NCBI GenBank assembly: GCA_963743425.1
Contig: CAVUPU010000005.1
Coordinates: forward strand, 372,001 to 436,000
Direction: 5' to 3'
DNA from: JAJVID01 sp963743425
GTDB taxonomy: Bacteria > Acidobacteriota > Blastocatellia > RBC074
Length of the DNA: 64,000 nt
Both the position numbers and the translations under genes were made by a program. Below, in pieces: positions 19,461 to 32,263 of the stretch (the first letter of the stretch is position 1; each line of letters opens with the position of its first letter). Under the pieces are notes generated by a model. That model was not told the DNA's origin, did no database searches, and saw nothing but the letters and a program-made list of their open reading frames with translations.

Positions 19461-22126
19461 TTATGGAACTGCAGTAACTTTTCCCGTGACGACGAACCGG
19501 CCCGTGACTACGCTTGTCGTTTTGGCGTCGGCGCGTCCCGTGAAGCCGGGCTGTTTACCTCCGACGCTGACCGTAAATTCGCCAGGCTCGACGACGCGCT
19601 TGCCTTTGTCGTCAATGACCGTCATCCGCTCGGCGTCGAACTCGAACGAGACGGTCTGCTTTTCGCCCGGCTTGAGAAAGATTCGCTTGATCCCGGCCAG
19701 AGATCGGATCGGCGTCGGAACCGAAGCGGCCACATCGGTCACGTACAATTGAACGACTTCATCGCCGGCGCGGTCGCCGATATTGCGCACATCCACGCTG
19801 ACCTTGACGCCTTCGCCGGCCTTTACTGACTTCGCGCTCAACTTCAAATTTTCATACTTGAAGCTCGTGTAGCTCAGCCCGAAGCCGAAGGGATAGAGCG
19901 GGTCGCCCTTGAAATAGCGATAAGTGCGCCCGCGCATGTTGTAGTCTTCGAACGGCGGCAGTTGGTCAACGGACTTGTAGAAGGTGAGGGGAAGTCTGCC
20001 GCCGGGGTTGTAATCGCCGAACAGAACGTCCGCGATGGCCGTCCCTCCCTCTTCGCCGGGATACCAGGCTTCGAGGATGGCCGGAATGTTCTCGTCGGCC
20101 CAGTTGACGGCCAGCGCGCTGCCGTTGAGCAATACCAGCGCGATCGGCCTGGGCCGATAGCGTGAAGACGGCTTTGAGCAAATCTTCCTGCGCTTTCGGC
20201 AAAGAGAGGTCAGTGCGGTCGCCGCCGCGAAAACCCGCGACATTGACGGTCATCTCTTCGCCTTCGAGCGCAGGCGAAATCCCCAACACCATGATGACGA
20301 CGTCCGCTTGCCGGGCCGTGTTGACGGCTTCCGTCAGTGATCCTTTCGGCGAAGCGCGGGAAGGACCAGAAGAACTTCGCTATCGCGTTGCGGATGTCTT
20401 CGAAATACTCGATGCGCACGTCGTAAGAGCGTCCTGCTTCGAGATTGACTTCTTTCATGACGGTTCTGATCTGGCTGGCCCGATTGCCCGTCCAGGCGTC
20501 AACCAGAAGCTTGCCGTCCAGATAAAGGCGCACGCCGTCATCGGCCATCGCGCCGAGTTGGTACTCGCCCGATTCCGGCGGCGTGAACTTGCCCGTCCAG
20601 CGAACCGAGAAGCCGTCTTCATTTATTTCCGGCGCGGGTCTGCCGCGACTCCAATCGAAATTGATCTGCTCATCGGTTCGGACGAGCGCGGGCTGGCCCT
20701 GCAATTCCTTGTTGTTGAAATATTCGGCCTTGAAGCCGCCCGGCGTGGCCGAAGCCGGCACGGTCGCGCCCACACTGCCGGTCAGCGTCGAACCGAGCGC
20801 GTAGAGAACTTTCGTTGACGCTCCGACCTTCGCCTTAATGCCGGCGAGCGGCGTGACCGATTTCGTCGGCTGGCCGTTGTAGTTGCCGAGCAACACTTCG
20901 GGCGCGTCCGCGTTCGGCCCGATGACGGCGATGGTCTTGATCTCATTCTTCAGCGGCAGCGTGTTGTTTTCGTTCTTCAAGAGCACGATGGATTCGCGCG
21001 CCGTTTTGAGCGCAAGCTCCCGGTGGCGATGGCGCGGTGTTCATCGAATAGGGGATGCGGGCGTAAGCGACCATCTCCGGCGGGTCGAACATCCCCAGAC
21101 GGAATCGCGTCGTCATCAGGCGTTTGACTGCGGTTTCAATCTCAGCTTCGGTGATCAGCCCGTTTTTGACCGCCTGCAGGAGCGATCTGTATTCGCGTCC
21201 GCAAGTCAGATCTGTGCCCGCCTTGACGGCAATGGCGGAAGCTTCGGCCTCCGTCTTCACGTAGCGGTGGAATTTATAGATGTCGTCAATCGCGCCGCAG
21301 TCCGAGACGACGTGGCCTTTGAAGCCCCATTCCCGGCGCAGGATGTCGTAGAGCTTCTTGTGGAGCAGCAAGGTTCGCCGTTGGTCCGGTTGTAGGCGCA
21401 CATCACTCCCTCCGCTTTGCCTTCGACGATTGTGGCGCGAAAGGCGGGCAGATAGGTCTCCTGCAAATCGCGCTCATTGACGACGGCGTCGAAGCCGTGC
21501 CGCTCAGGCTCGGGCCCGCTGTGGACGGCGTAATGCTTCGGCGTGGAGACGACCTTGAGGTAGCGCGGATCGTCGCCCTGCAATCCTTTGACGAAGGCCA
21601 CACCGATGCGCGAGGTCAGATAAGGGTCTTCGCCGAAGGTCTCCATCCCGCGCCCCCAGCGCGGGTCGCGGAAGATGTTGATGTTCGGACTCCAGAAGGT
21701 CAGTCCTTTGTATCGTCCCCTGTCGTTCTGCCGCGCGAACTCGTGATGCTTCGCTCGCGCCTCGGTCGAGACAACGTCGGCGACGCGGCGAATGAGGTCT
21801 TCGTTCCACGTCGCGGCCAGGCCGATGGCCTGCGGAAAGACTGTGGCGTAGCCGGCGCGCGCCACGCCGTGCAGCGCCTCGTTCCACCAATCGTATGCCG
21901 GAATGCCCAGCCGCTCGATGGGCGCGGCGGCGTTCATCATCTGCGAGACCTTCTCTTCCAGCGTCATCCGCGAGACCAGGTCGTCAACGCGCTTTTCAAT
22001 GGGAAGCGAAGGGTCTTTATACGGCGGCGCCGACTCCTGTCCGCTCGCCCCAGGCAGCGGCCAAGCAAGCGACAAACAGATAAGAAGAAGCAACCCGCAG
22101 AATGCGGCCCGGCGATAGCGGTTCAT
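19461..22126 (-). pseudogene. GH3 glycosidase with PA14 insert, four frame breaks
   Basis: Five successive frames (21257-22126, 20943-21401, 20210-20986, 19966-20292, 19461-20243) reconstruct one protein of about 887 residues. It has a signal peptide, a GH3 barrel (PAYDWWNEALHGVARAG, NINIFRDPRWGRGMETFGED, nucleophile Asp in HVVSDCGAI), a PA14 domain inserted in the sandwich (GFKAEYFNN, GVRLYLDGKLLVDAW) and a C-terminal Fn3-like domain. Breaks lie near 21380, 21020-21045, 20345 and 20160. The last three are resolved by dropping one base. Near 21380 a short family segment after NGEP is missing, as if deleted between TTGCTGC repeats. The original activity was probably xylosidase or glucosidase. 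Confidence 0.82.
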
Positions 22127-22191
22127 TTAGTTCCTCCGAAAATGTCCGACAAAACTTATGGCCTTTGAAAAGAAAACTATATGCGACAACA

Positions 22192-22375
22192 GCGTAGGGG
22201 CGGGTTTTCCCCGCCCGCGTCCGTAGCGTAGGGGCGGGTTTTCCCCGCCCGCGTCCGTAGCGTAGGGGCGGGTTTTCCCCGCCCGCGTCCGTAGCGTAGG
22301 GGCGGGTTTTCCCCGCCCGCGTCCGTGATCGAGGCGCTTGGGCGCGGAGTGCCCGGGCGGGGGAAACCCGCCCCT
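22192..22375. repeat. Four 34-bp direct repeats plus inverted copy, family H
   Basis: Identical 34-bp units start at 22192, 22226, 22260 and 22294, and an inverted partial copy lies at 22350-22375. Each unit is GTAG followed by the hairpin GGGCGGG-TTTTC-CCCGCCC. Units are contiguous, so this is not a CRISPR array. It fills the gap between the enolase-family gene and the GH3 gene. Confidence 0.93.
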
Positions 22376-22386
22376 ACGTTGTGTCG

Positions 22387-23638
22387 TCAAAACCGAATGT
22401 TCGTGGGCCGCCGCGCGTCATCCGGATCGGCCCAGCGGCTATTTGGAATCGTCGGCGTCCAGCCCGGCCTCAGCGGGTCCTGATCATAAGGGTATGAACC
22501 CAGGCGCTTGTAAAGCTCGCTATATTCGGCGAGCTTGTCGCGGTCGAGCCGCACGCCCAGCCCCGGCGCGGTCGGCACGCCAATGGCGCCGCCCTCGTAT
22601 TTGAGCTTGCCGCCCTCGATGATGTCGTCAGTCAAATGATGATAGTGCGCGTCGGCGGCGAACGAGAGATTCGGGATGACCGCGCCGAGATGCAGCATCG
22701 TGGCAAGTTGGATACCAAGCTCGCCAGACGAATGCACTGCCACGCCGAGTTGAAACGTCTCGCAGACGCCCGCCGCTTTGACGCAGGGACGGATGCCGCC
22801 CCAGAAGGTCGTGTCGAGCAGGATCACGTCCACCGCCGTGTCGAGCGCGTTAGCCGCGAGTTGTTCGAAGTTGACGACGACCGTGTTGGTAGCCAGCGGC
22901 ATTCGTACCTTCTCGCGCACGCGGCGCATTCCCGCCATTCCGAAGACGGGGTCTTCCAGATAGTCGTTGCGAATCTCTTCGATCTGCTGGCCGAACCAGA
23001 TTGCGGTCTCCGTTGACCAGACGCCGTTCGGGTCGAAGCGGAAGCGGTCATCGCCGTCGAGCGCATAGGCGAGCGCGTGGTAGCACTCCAGCTCGTATTC
23101 CGGCGCGAAGACGCCGCCCTTCAATTTGTGCGAGGTGAATCCGTAGCGTTCTTTCAAATCGCGCGCGTGAGCGACCAATTGCTCGATGGTTCGCACTTCG
23201 CCAGAACCGTTTTTCGGGTTCGGGATAGCGAAAGAAGAGATACGAGGCGAAGGGCACGCGATCACGCAAACGACCGCCGAGGATGTCACAAACGGGAACG
23301 CCCCACTTCTGCCCCAGGATGTCGAGGCAGGCGAATTCCAGCGCCGCCAGAATCTGCGTGCGGTTGTTGTAGAGCGAGGCCGTCGGGTTGGCGATCAGAA
23401 ACCGCATCTCTTCAAGCCGCGCCGGATCGTGGCCTACCAGATAGCTTTTCATCGCACGGAAGACGGCCTCGGCAGATTCGCCGCCGCCGCCCATCTCGCC
23501 GAGACCGATCAAACCTTCGTCGGTTTCGACTTCGACGATGGTGCGGACGAAGCGCCCCCAGTGACAGCCGTTCGCGTGACGGAGCGGCGCTTCCAGCGGG
23601 ACAGTGACGGTTGTAGCTCGAATGTCGGTTATCTTCAT
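22387..23638 (-). CDS. Glucarate-dehydratase-like enolase superfamily enzyme, one frame break
   Basis: Frames 23048-23701 and 22387-23289 encode about 416 residues from the ATG at 23638 (MKITDIRATTV). The N-terminal capping domain has ETDEGLIGLGEMGGGGE and LEFACLDILGQKWGVPV. The barrel has SHKLKGG (KxK base), FDPNGVW and YLEDPV metal ligands, and AVHSSGELG with the catalytic His. The break is at 23218-23227: dropping one base joins LFFRYP to NPKNGSGEVRT. Members dehydrate hexarates or aldonates. Next to alpha-glucuronidase this suits catabolism of the released uronic acid, but substrate is inferred from context only. Confidence 0.83.
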
Positions 23639-23654
23639 AAATCGTAAGGCGCGC

Positions 23655-23758
23655 CCTGGGTACGCATCGCTTCCAGCGTGCAGTCTCGGCAGGAGGCGCA
23701 TTAGGAAACAATGGACCGTCTAGCCGAGACTGCACGCTGGAAGCGATGCGTACCCAGG
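23655..23758. repeat. REPIN-like element, family A
   Basis: 36-bp perfect arms (23655-23690, 23723-23758), 32-nt spacer. The arm starts CCTGGGTACGCATCGCTTCC. It lies between the alpha-glucuronidase stop codon (17 bp away) and the leader of the enolase-family gene. Confidence 0.93.
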
Positions 23759-23775
23759 CTAGCGCCAATCAATCT

Positions 23776-25917
<2,142 letters not shown>

Positions 25918-26171
25918 CGCTTCATCAACTGCTGAATTTTCTCCACGAGCTGGGCTTCATTTTTGAAATCGCAGCCCCAGCGGGGCGAAATGTTTATAGT
26001 TGCGATAGCGTCTATCTTCCAAGCTCCATAGGAGCGAAATGTGTCAGATGTCGCTCCTAACGGAGCTAAAGAACAAACACGCGCCACAAGCTATAAACAT
26101 CACGCTCCTACCGGAGCTGCAAAGCATCTCGATGGACTCAATCCATTCTCTTCTGTTGCATCCGCGCTGCC
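25918..26171. repeat. Cluster of short GCTCC/GGAGC palindromes
   Basis: This gap between GH67 and GH10 holds CAGCCCCAGCGGGGCG at about 25974, GCTCCATAGGAGCG at about 26024, CGCTCCTAACGGAGCT at about 26052 and CGCTCCTACCGGAGCT at about 26103. TGTTTATAG (25991) and CTATAAACA (26091) form an outer inverted pair. It is a repeat composite of a different type from families A-H. No ORF worth calling. Confidence 0.75.
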
Positions 26172-29048
26172 CTATGAATGCGGTACCCTGACAATCACCG
26201 AACTGCTGGAACTCGATCCGGCGGAATCGGTGACCGTTACAGTGATGGTGTATATCCGGCCCACGCCATTGCCGGAGCGTTCCGCCCGCAACAGAACGTG
26301 ATGCGCGTCGATCACCTGCCAATCGGGAGAGGTGTCGCCGTCGCCGGTCCCGTTCACCGGCTCGTTGCTGCTGATCGTGATGGTTGGGACGAGGCCCGTG
26401 TCACAATTATCACTGATGTTGTAACTGAGCGTGACGGGCACCATCTTGTGATTCGGCGGCCAGAGCACAGGCTTGTCTACCGAGAGGCCGGAGATAACCG
26501 GCGGCGGATTGGACACCTGGACGTTGACCGACGCCGTGTTGTTCGGCGCCGTGTTGGGATCGCGAGTGGTCGAAGCGACGGTGGCCGAATTGACTATCCC
26601 AGCGCTGTCGGGAGTCGGGCAGACCACCGTCACCGTGAGATTGAATTGCGCCGAAGCGCCGGCGGCCAGCGAAGCGGTCGTGCAATTCACACTGTCCCAC
26701 GCCTCCCGCTGCCGGCGTAGTACATGACCATCCTGCTGGAGCCGACAGAGACTTGAATACAGTCCCCGCCGGGATCGCATCGGTCAGCGACACGTTGGCG
26801 GCCGGCAGGTCGTCATCGGTCGGGAGGAAAGCTTCCAGGTCATTATCCTGATTATTCCTGACGGTGATCGTGTAAGAGAGATCGTTCCCGCTCACGACGG
26901 TGTTGGTATCGGCGACAACGCTCGTCGAGAGGTCGGCGCCGGGGAGTTGCAGCGGGTCAATGACGCCCCAATAGGCGAATTTCTTCTTCAATGACGTGTC
27001 GAAGAGCAGCGGTCCGTTGACGCGCGCAGACGAAGTCAGCCAGGTGTGGTCGTCGGCCTGGCCCCAGAAGGTGACCGAGCCGATCTTCCCTGCCAACTGC
27101 CGGAAAGCGTCGAAGAAGATCCGGTTCCGGTAGCCCTGCCTGACGAAGATGTCCTGCGGGATGAGCGCGTAATCGTCGATGGCGGTCGGATTGGAGCCGC
27201 TGTAGATGCTGATATCAAGCTCGGTGACTTCGTTATCCACACCCAGGTCGTGGAACAGGTTGATGGTGTCGATGATCGCCTGGCCCGACGGGAAATCGAT
27301 GTTGTTGTGCATCTGGTGGCCGATGCCGTCAATCGGAACGCCGCGACTCCTTCAGATCGCTGACGAGGTTGAAGAGGAACTGCCGCTTGGTCGTATTGGT
27401 GGTGTCGAAATCGTTGATGTAGAGCTTGCAGTCGGGGTCGACCTCTCGCGCGACCTGGAACGCTCTATCGATAAACTCAGGCCCGATGATGTTGAACCAC
27501 GGGCTGCGACGGAATCCGTCGGGCTGGCTCGGATCGATCACTTCGTTGACCACGTCCCAGGCGTAGATGTCGTCCTTGTAGCGGCTCATGACCGTTCGGA
27601 TGTGGTTCTCCATTCGCTGCAGGAGCAGAGCCTTGTTTTCGGGCGTCGGCGTCATCGGGACGCCGCTAGGATCGTTGAAGACCCAGGCCGGAGTCTGGTT
27701 GTGCCAGACCAGCGTATGGCCACGGATGCGCATATTGTTGGACTTCGCAAAATTGACCTGGGCGTCGGCGGTTGCGAAGTTGAAGTTCCCTTCCGTCGGT
27801 TGGAGCGAACTCCACTTCATATCGTTCTCCGACGTGACGCTGTTGAAATGCTTCGTCAACAGCACGGCGTGCTCTCCGGTCAGGTCTCCCTGGTGGATGG
27901 CCGCGCCGACGGGGAAGAACCCGGCGAGGCTCTGAAAAACGGACGGGATGTCGCGTTCGGCCACCGGCGGCGGGACGAATGTGATCGTGAAGTCGTCGAT
28001 GTAGAAGGAAGCCAATCCGCTGTTGGATTCCACGTAAAGAATGATCGATCTGGTTGGCCAGGCTCAGGTCGAAGACGGTCTTGAGGTTCACCCATTGATT
28101 GGCCGTCACCGTGGTATTGCCAATGACGGTGTGAAAGCTCGTTGTAGGGCCGAGCCTGCGTTCGATGCTGACCCTCAGTTGAGTGTTCGGCTCGCCCGGC
28201 GCCAGCTTGACCCACAGCGAGACGCGGTATCGAGAGCCGTTGAACATCACGTTGGTGACGTTGAAACTCGGCCCCCTGAAAGCCGACGTGCGATTGGTGG
28301 TCAGGAGGCTGAAATTGCCGCTGTGTTTATCGGCGGATGTGACCGTAAGAATCTCGTTGCCGATTCGCGGCCTCCATCCTTCAGTTGTGCCCGTTTCAAA
28401 ATCGCTTGCGGCCCCTGTGGTGTTGGGCGGAGGCCCGGGCGGCGGCGCCAGCAATGTGATGCTGAAATTGTCCAGGTAGTACGAGGCGGTCGCGCTGGTC
28501 GCTTCGACATAGAGCAGCAAGCCCGTCATATCGGCGCCGAATGAAAACAACCCTGTCAGCGTTACAAACGCGGCGTCGGTCACGTCGGTGTTTTGAGCGA
28601 TTGTCACGAATTGATTGCCGCCGCCGCCGGCCGGGGTCTGCTGCATGGTGACTCTGATGGTGGTCGGCGCTTCTCCGGCGACGAGCCGCACCGAGGCGGT
28701 AACCTGATAGGTCGCTCCTTTGGTCAGCAGGCTCAGAACGTTCAAGCTGGGGCCGTTGAATCCCGCAGTCCGTCCCGTCGTCTTCAGACTGCGAGTTCCG
28801 CCGGCTGCCGCTTCCGTGGTGTTGGTCAGGGTGACGGGACCTCTCGGAATCCATCCTTGCAACGAGCCGTCCTCGAAATCGTTCTGAACGACAGTCCCGG
28901 TTTGCGCGACCGCCGAGCGGCGACCGAGCGGCGACAGGAAATATAGCGCCAGAGCGCAGGCCAGGCCGAGCGCAAGAACGCAGGCCCTGATGGCGTAGTC
29001 TCTACGCCAGGCTTTGTGCGAGTGAAGTAGTCTGGTGAGATGGAACAT
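26172..29048 (-). pseudogene. Multidomain GH10 endo-xylanase, three frame breaks
   Basis: Frames 27666-29048, 27329-28033, 26410-27312 and 26172-26780 reconstruct about 957 residues. In order: an N-terminal membrane/signal segment (residues 20-48), two CBM4_9/CBM22-like carbohydrate-binding domains (about 52-205 and 215-370), the GH10 barrel (GAAIHQGDL, HTLVWHNQTPAWV, acid/base Glu in WDVVNEVID, nucleophile Glu in VTELDISIYS), a DUF11-like domain and a C-terminal Ig-like domain. Breaks are near 28044, 27351 and 26703, each fixed by dropping one base. It would cut xylan backbones outside the cell. As written it cannot make full-length enzyme. Confidence 0.85.
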
Positions 29049-29071
29049 TTGTAAACCTCCTCAGAAGCCCG

Positions 29072-29168
29072 TGGGTACGCATCGCTTGTGAGCGCGCGCT
29101 CGGCAAGTAACTTGTTTCCTTTCAGTAAACCTCTTGCCGAGAGCGCGCTCACAAGCGATGCGTACCCA
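29072..29168. repeat. REPIN-like element, family A
   Basis: 36-bp arms (29072-29107, 29133-29168) with one mismatch and a 25-nt spacer. The arm begins TGGGTACGCATCGCTTGTGA. The first 16 bases match the 23655 copy while the inner halves differ. Confidence 0.92.
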
Positions 29169-29185
29169 GGGAAATGCCGCGCGCT

Positions 29186-29330
29186 GACGGTCTCTGAATA
29201 AATAGCGCAACAATGCCCTCATCGCCGAGGCGAACCCATTTGTGACTCCGGCTCCGAAAGGCTCGGACTCCGAAGCTCGCTTGCAGGCTCGCCACCGCGA
29301 AATTGTTGCGCTATTTATTCAGAGACCGTC
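29186..29330. repeat. Inverted repeat, 29-bp perfect arms, long spacer
   Basis: Arms 29186-29214 and 29302-29330 are exact complements around an 87-nt spacer that contains smaller GGCTCGGA/TCCGAAG palindromes. Outside the perfect core the match continues with one mismatch for seven more bases. Confidence 0.85.
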
Positions 29331-29363
29331 AACGCGCAGCTAATCGGGACAGTGGTACAGTAG

Positions 29364-29413
29364 CGCGCGTAAGCAAGAAGTTGTGCGCAGGGGCGACGGC
29401 TTGCTTACGCGCG
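29364..29413. repeat. 14-bp inverted repeat
   Basis: CGCGCGTAAGCAAG at 29364-29377 and its complement at 29400-29413 enclose 22 nt. It lies 28 bp past the esterase stop codon and could act as a terminator hairpin for it. Confidence 0.7.
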
Positions 29414-29441
29414 GAAAGAAGCGAGCGGACATAGATATTTA

Positions 29442-30530
29442 TTACTCCGTATTCAAGAGATTATGTTTACGCAGAAATTCTCTTATGACAGCGTAGCTGT
29501 TCACTAACTCTTGCCTGTTAAAGCCGCCATGCCCACGACCGCGCAACGTAACAAGCTGATTTGGCGCGCCAGCTTTGTCCAGCGCCGCGTGTAACCTCAC
29601 CGCCTGGTTGTAAGGGACAATATCGTCCTGATCCCCGTGAATCGTGATAATCGGCGGGAGTCCGGCGCGGACGTAACTGATGGGTGAAACCTGTCGCGCA
29701 AGTTCCTCCCGATTGCTCATACCGCCGAACCATTCCATCGCATAATGCTTCGCATTCGGTCCGTCAAGCAGGTCTGCCACATCAGTAATGCCGTACCAAT
29801 TGACAATCGCAGCGACTTTGACCGACGGCTCGGTCGCTTCTCGCCAGCGCGCGCCGCTGTCGGTCGGACATTGGCGGTCGAAAACCGATTGCGCCGGCAG
29901 CATGCCTGTGATCAATGAAAGATGTCCCCCGGCTGAACCTCCCGTGAGCACGATTTTTGAGGTGTCCAGATTATACTCTTTGGCGTGGTAAGCGACCCAT
30001 CTGAGGGCGCAGCGGCAATCCTCGACGGCCGCCGGGGCCGGAGACTGGCGCGCCAGGCGATACTCCACGTTGATCACCGCCCAGCCGAGCGACAAGTATG
30101 GAAGTAGTTGAAAGACATTCCGCTCTTTCTGTCCATCTACCCAGCCGCCGCCGTGAAATAGCATAAGAGTAGGTTTCGGCGCGCTTCGGTTCCTGGGCAG
30201 GTACAGATCGAGCTTCATCTCGGTGTTATTCGCTATCGAATAAGTAACATTAGGTAATATATCGTAATCAGCCGACGCGTAATCCACCCATTTATCGGGG
30301 CCGGGAGTTTGCGCCTGCCCGGAGCCTGTACTCTGCTCCGATCTTTTCTGGTTATCCAGATACGGCTTCTGAATGATGTCTGGCGGCATTGGCGGAACGA
30401 AATTCTTCCCTTTGCTGATCGTTACGGCGACTTCTTTTGGTTGAGTGACGGTTTGCGCCTGAAGTCTGACTGAATGGATAGGCGCCAACCCGACAATCAA
30501 TATTGCCAGATACAACAACATTAGTCTCAT
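29442..30530 (-). CDS. Secreted alpha/beta-hydrolase esterase (BD-FAE/acetylxylan-esterase-like)
   Basis: A 362-residue protein with a signal peptide (residues 1-25). The oxyanion motif is MLFHGGGWVDGQ, the nucleophile Ser is in LTGGSAGGHLSL, the acid Asp in HGDQDDIVPY and the His in GRGHGGF. This is the carboxylesterase/BD-FAE arrangement often found beside xylanases, where members remove acetyl or feruloyl groups. The polar stretch before residue 95 (SEQSTGSGQAQTPGP) looks like a linker. It is intact. Specificity for xylan esters is an inference from its position between GH10 and GH35 genes. Confidence 0.8.
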   Translation of the reverse strand: MRLMLLYLAILIVGLAPIHSVRLQAQTVTQPKEVAVTISKGKNFVPPMPPDIIQKPYLDNQKRSEQSTGSGQAQTPGPDKWVDYASADYDILPNVTYSIANNTEMKLDLYLPRNRSAPKPTLMLFHGGGWVDGQKERNVFQLLPYLSLGWAVINVEYRLARQSPAPAAVEDCRCALRWVAYHAKEYNLDTSKIVLTGGSAGGHLSLITGMLPAQSVFDRQCPTDSGARWREATEPSVKVAAIVNWYGITDVADLLDGPNAKHYAMEWFGGMSNREELARQVSPISYVRAGLPPIITIHGDQDDIVPYNQAVRLHAALDKAGAPNQLVTLRGRGHGGFNRQELVNSYAVIREFLRKHNLLNTE

Positions 30531-30550
30531 TTGCGTTTCCTGCGAAAAAT

Positions 30551-30640
30551 CCCTGGGTACGCATCGCTTCCAGCGTGCAGGGTTTCATTACTCAGACATT
30601 GATAGAAGTCTGGCGCGCTGGAAGCGGCGCGTATCCAGGG
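30551..30640. repeat. REPIN-like element, family A (diverged arms)
   Basis: Arms of about 30 bp (30551-30580, 30611-30640) with about five mismatches. The left arm shares 25 or more bases with the 23655 copy, while the right arm has drifted. Older than the perfect copies. Confidence 0.88.
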
Positions 30641-30745
30641 TGATTCTCATTTTTCATTCCACCTCAGCCCAGCTTGCGCGCCTGCTGTTGGGCTTTGAGC
30701 GCCAATTCGGTGGCTAAAAAGCAGTGCGCTTGCGTCATTGCGGTT

Positions 30746-32125
30746 TCAGTGCGATTGCTGAAGATCGAATCTGCCCGGCGGCAGCCGCAAATGTCGCCCT
30801 TGATGGGTTTGATCTCCGTTCAGCCAGCGTCCGGGCTGCCACTGACCTTCCACATATTTTCCTTCTTGAGCTGAAAGGATGCCGACGAGCGGCGGGCCTG
30901 GCGTGTCGGCCTCGAAAGTGACGACCAAACCTGTACCGGCAAAGATGAACTCGTCAGGCCCTACCGCAATCGCCAGCCCTCCGGAAACCGCGTCAGAAGT
31001 TTGAGCGCCCTGTGTCGCAGGCGAGGATGGTCGTTCGTAAGTTACGTTCAGCGTGTAGCCCCCCAACCGCGCTCGCTGCGGCGCCCGCTGCTCAGGGCCC
31101 TCCGGCAGAAAGCCGGCCATCTCATTCTTCCCTTGATGATCGAGAATCAACGGCGCGATTTGCGCCAAAATATCGTAACTGCCGGCGAGCAAGCTGCGCG
31201 TCGGCTCCGCGGCCGACTCGATACTGAATGGGCTGAAGCCAATCGCATCGTGCTGCCCCACGGCGTAAAGCGCATTGACTGCGCTCAGCGGACCGAGGAT
31301 GGCTTCGGGAATGAAGAGCGGATTGCCGGACCGGTGATATTTCCGACACCATTCCGCGAAATTCGTGAAGTAAATGTCAGGCGTTAAAAAATCTATCTGC
31401 GGCCCGCCCGCGCGCCAGATGTCCATCAGATGTGGCAGCGGCCCGGCGCTCGGATATTGACCGGGTTGATGGCCAGGGCGAACGAGCGCGGCGTTGACGA
31501 ACATCGGCAGCGGATATTCAGCCTTGCCGAGTTCGACCACGCGATTGGCGTAACGCGCAAAATGCCACGCCATGAAAATTTCGTCCGTGCTCACGCCCGG
31601 CCCGAAAACCTCTTCCCACGTTCCGCGAGTTTTGAAGTTCGTCGCCGCCCACACGGCGCGAAATTCCGGGATCAGCGTGTCTCGCCGCCGCTCCAAATAG
31701 TTCATCAATTCCGGCGGCGCCGATTGATTGAAAAGCTTATTGGCGATGGCGCTGTGGTCGCGCGAGTCAGGAATCATACCGATCTCGTTTTCGACCTGGA
31801 CCATAATAACGGTGTGGTCGCGGCTGTCGACTTCGCGCAGGCGCCGCATAAAGGCCGCGAAAGCGCGCGCGTCGGCGTCGAGGTTTTCCTGGCTGAACGG
31901 CGAAAGGATCTCCATGCCGTCCACAATGAGTTGCGTCGCAGCGCCCTGCTTGCGGAGGTGTGGGAGCGAAGACGGCTGCGCGCCGCAGATGGGACTGTAC
32001 AGAGGTACAAACCACGAAGAAACGAAGATCACGAAGAAAACTCGAATAGTTCGGTTCCAGACCAGCCTTCGTGCCCTTCGTTTCTTCGTGGTTTGTACCG
32101 ATCTTTGCTGTCCCGATTTAGTCAT
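30746..32125 (-). CDS. GH35 beta-galactosidase-like, DUF5597 type, internal deletion
   Basis: About 459 residues from the ATG at 32125, which has AGGGAG just upstream. The family start PSSLPHLRKQGAATQLIVDG jumps directly to MEILSPFSQENLDADARAFA; roughly 100 residues of the first barrel strands normally lie between these blocks. The acid/base Glu (MVQVENEIG) and a likely nucleophile Glu (LFIPEAILG) remain, as does the C-terminal DUF5597 part ending RHLRLPPGRF. Residues 10-45 are encoded by a family G repeat and read as an artificial hydrophobic leader (RVFFVIFVSSWFVPLY). It is probably inactive despite an open frame. Confidence 0.75.
   Translation of the reverse strand: MTKSGQQRSVQTTKKRRARRLVWNRTIRVFFVIFVSSWFVPLYSPICGAQPSSLPHLRKQGAATQLIVDGMEILSPFSQENLDADARAFAAFMRRLREVDSRDHTVIMVQVENEIGMIPDSRDHSAIANKLFNQSAPPELMNYLERRRDTLIPEFRAVWAATNFKTRGTWEEVFGPGVSTDEIFMAWHFARYANRVVELGKAEYPLPMFVNAALVRPGHQPGQYPSAGPLPHLMDIWRAGGPQIDFLTPDIYFTNFAEWCRKYHRSGNPLFIPEAILGPLSAVNALYAVGQHDAIGFSPFSIESAAEPTRSLLAGSYDILAQIAPLILDHQGKNEMAGFLPEGPEQRAPQRARLGGYTLNVTYERPSSPATQGAQTSDAVSGGLAIAVGPDEFIFAGTGLVVTFEADTPGPPLVGILSAQEGKYVEGQWQPGRWLNGDQTHQGRHLRLPPGRFDLQQSH
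32004..32099. repeat. Inverted repeat, family G, inside GH35 5' coding region
   Basis: 33-bp arms (32004-32036, 32067-32099) with two mismatches and a 30-nt spacer. The same core occurs at 15346-15427. Here it lies in the reading frame and encodes the hydrophobic leader of the GH35 protein. Confidence 0.9.
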
Positions 32126-32172
32126 GATCTCCCTGACTGTCGCATTGATTAGGTTAACTGAGCGATGGACGG

Positions 32173-32263
32173 CCGAATCAGTACCGCGAGCGGCAGCGAG
32201 CGTGGCTCCCATATGGGTTATTTACCGGAGCCACGCTCGCTGCCGCTCGCGGTACTGATTCGG
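32173..32263. repeat. REPIN-like element, family B
   Basis: 37-bp perfect arms (32173-32209, 32227-32263), 17-nt spacer. The arm has AGTA followed by CCGC-GA-GCGG. The right arm ends exactly where the CE15 stop codon (32264) begins. Confidence 0.93.

Larger units (their letters stand above)
29049..29441. other. 393-bp gap filled by three inverted repeats
   Basis: No credible ORF. It carries three stacked inverted repeats (29072-29168, 29186-29330, 29364-29413) between the GH10 start and the esterase stop. The GH10 promoter should lie here or inside these elements; no clear -35/-10 pair stands out. Confidence 0.7.

Noticed and set aside
22192..22327. Possible CRISPR array of four 34-bp repeats
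   Set aside because: The units are contiguous with no spacers, each is a GTAG-plus-hairpin module, and an inverted copy follows. No cas gene is present.
32004..32099. True signal peptide of the GH35 protein
   Set aside because: The hydrophobic stretch is the translation of a dispersed repeat (same core at 15346) and so is not an evolved leader, although it might work as one.
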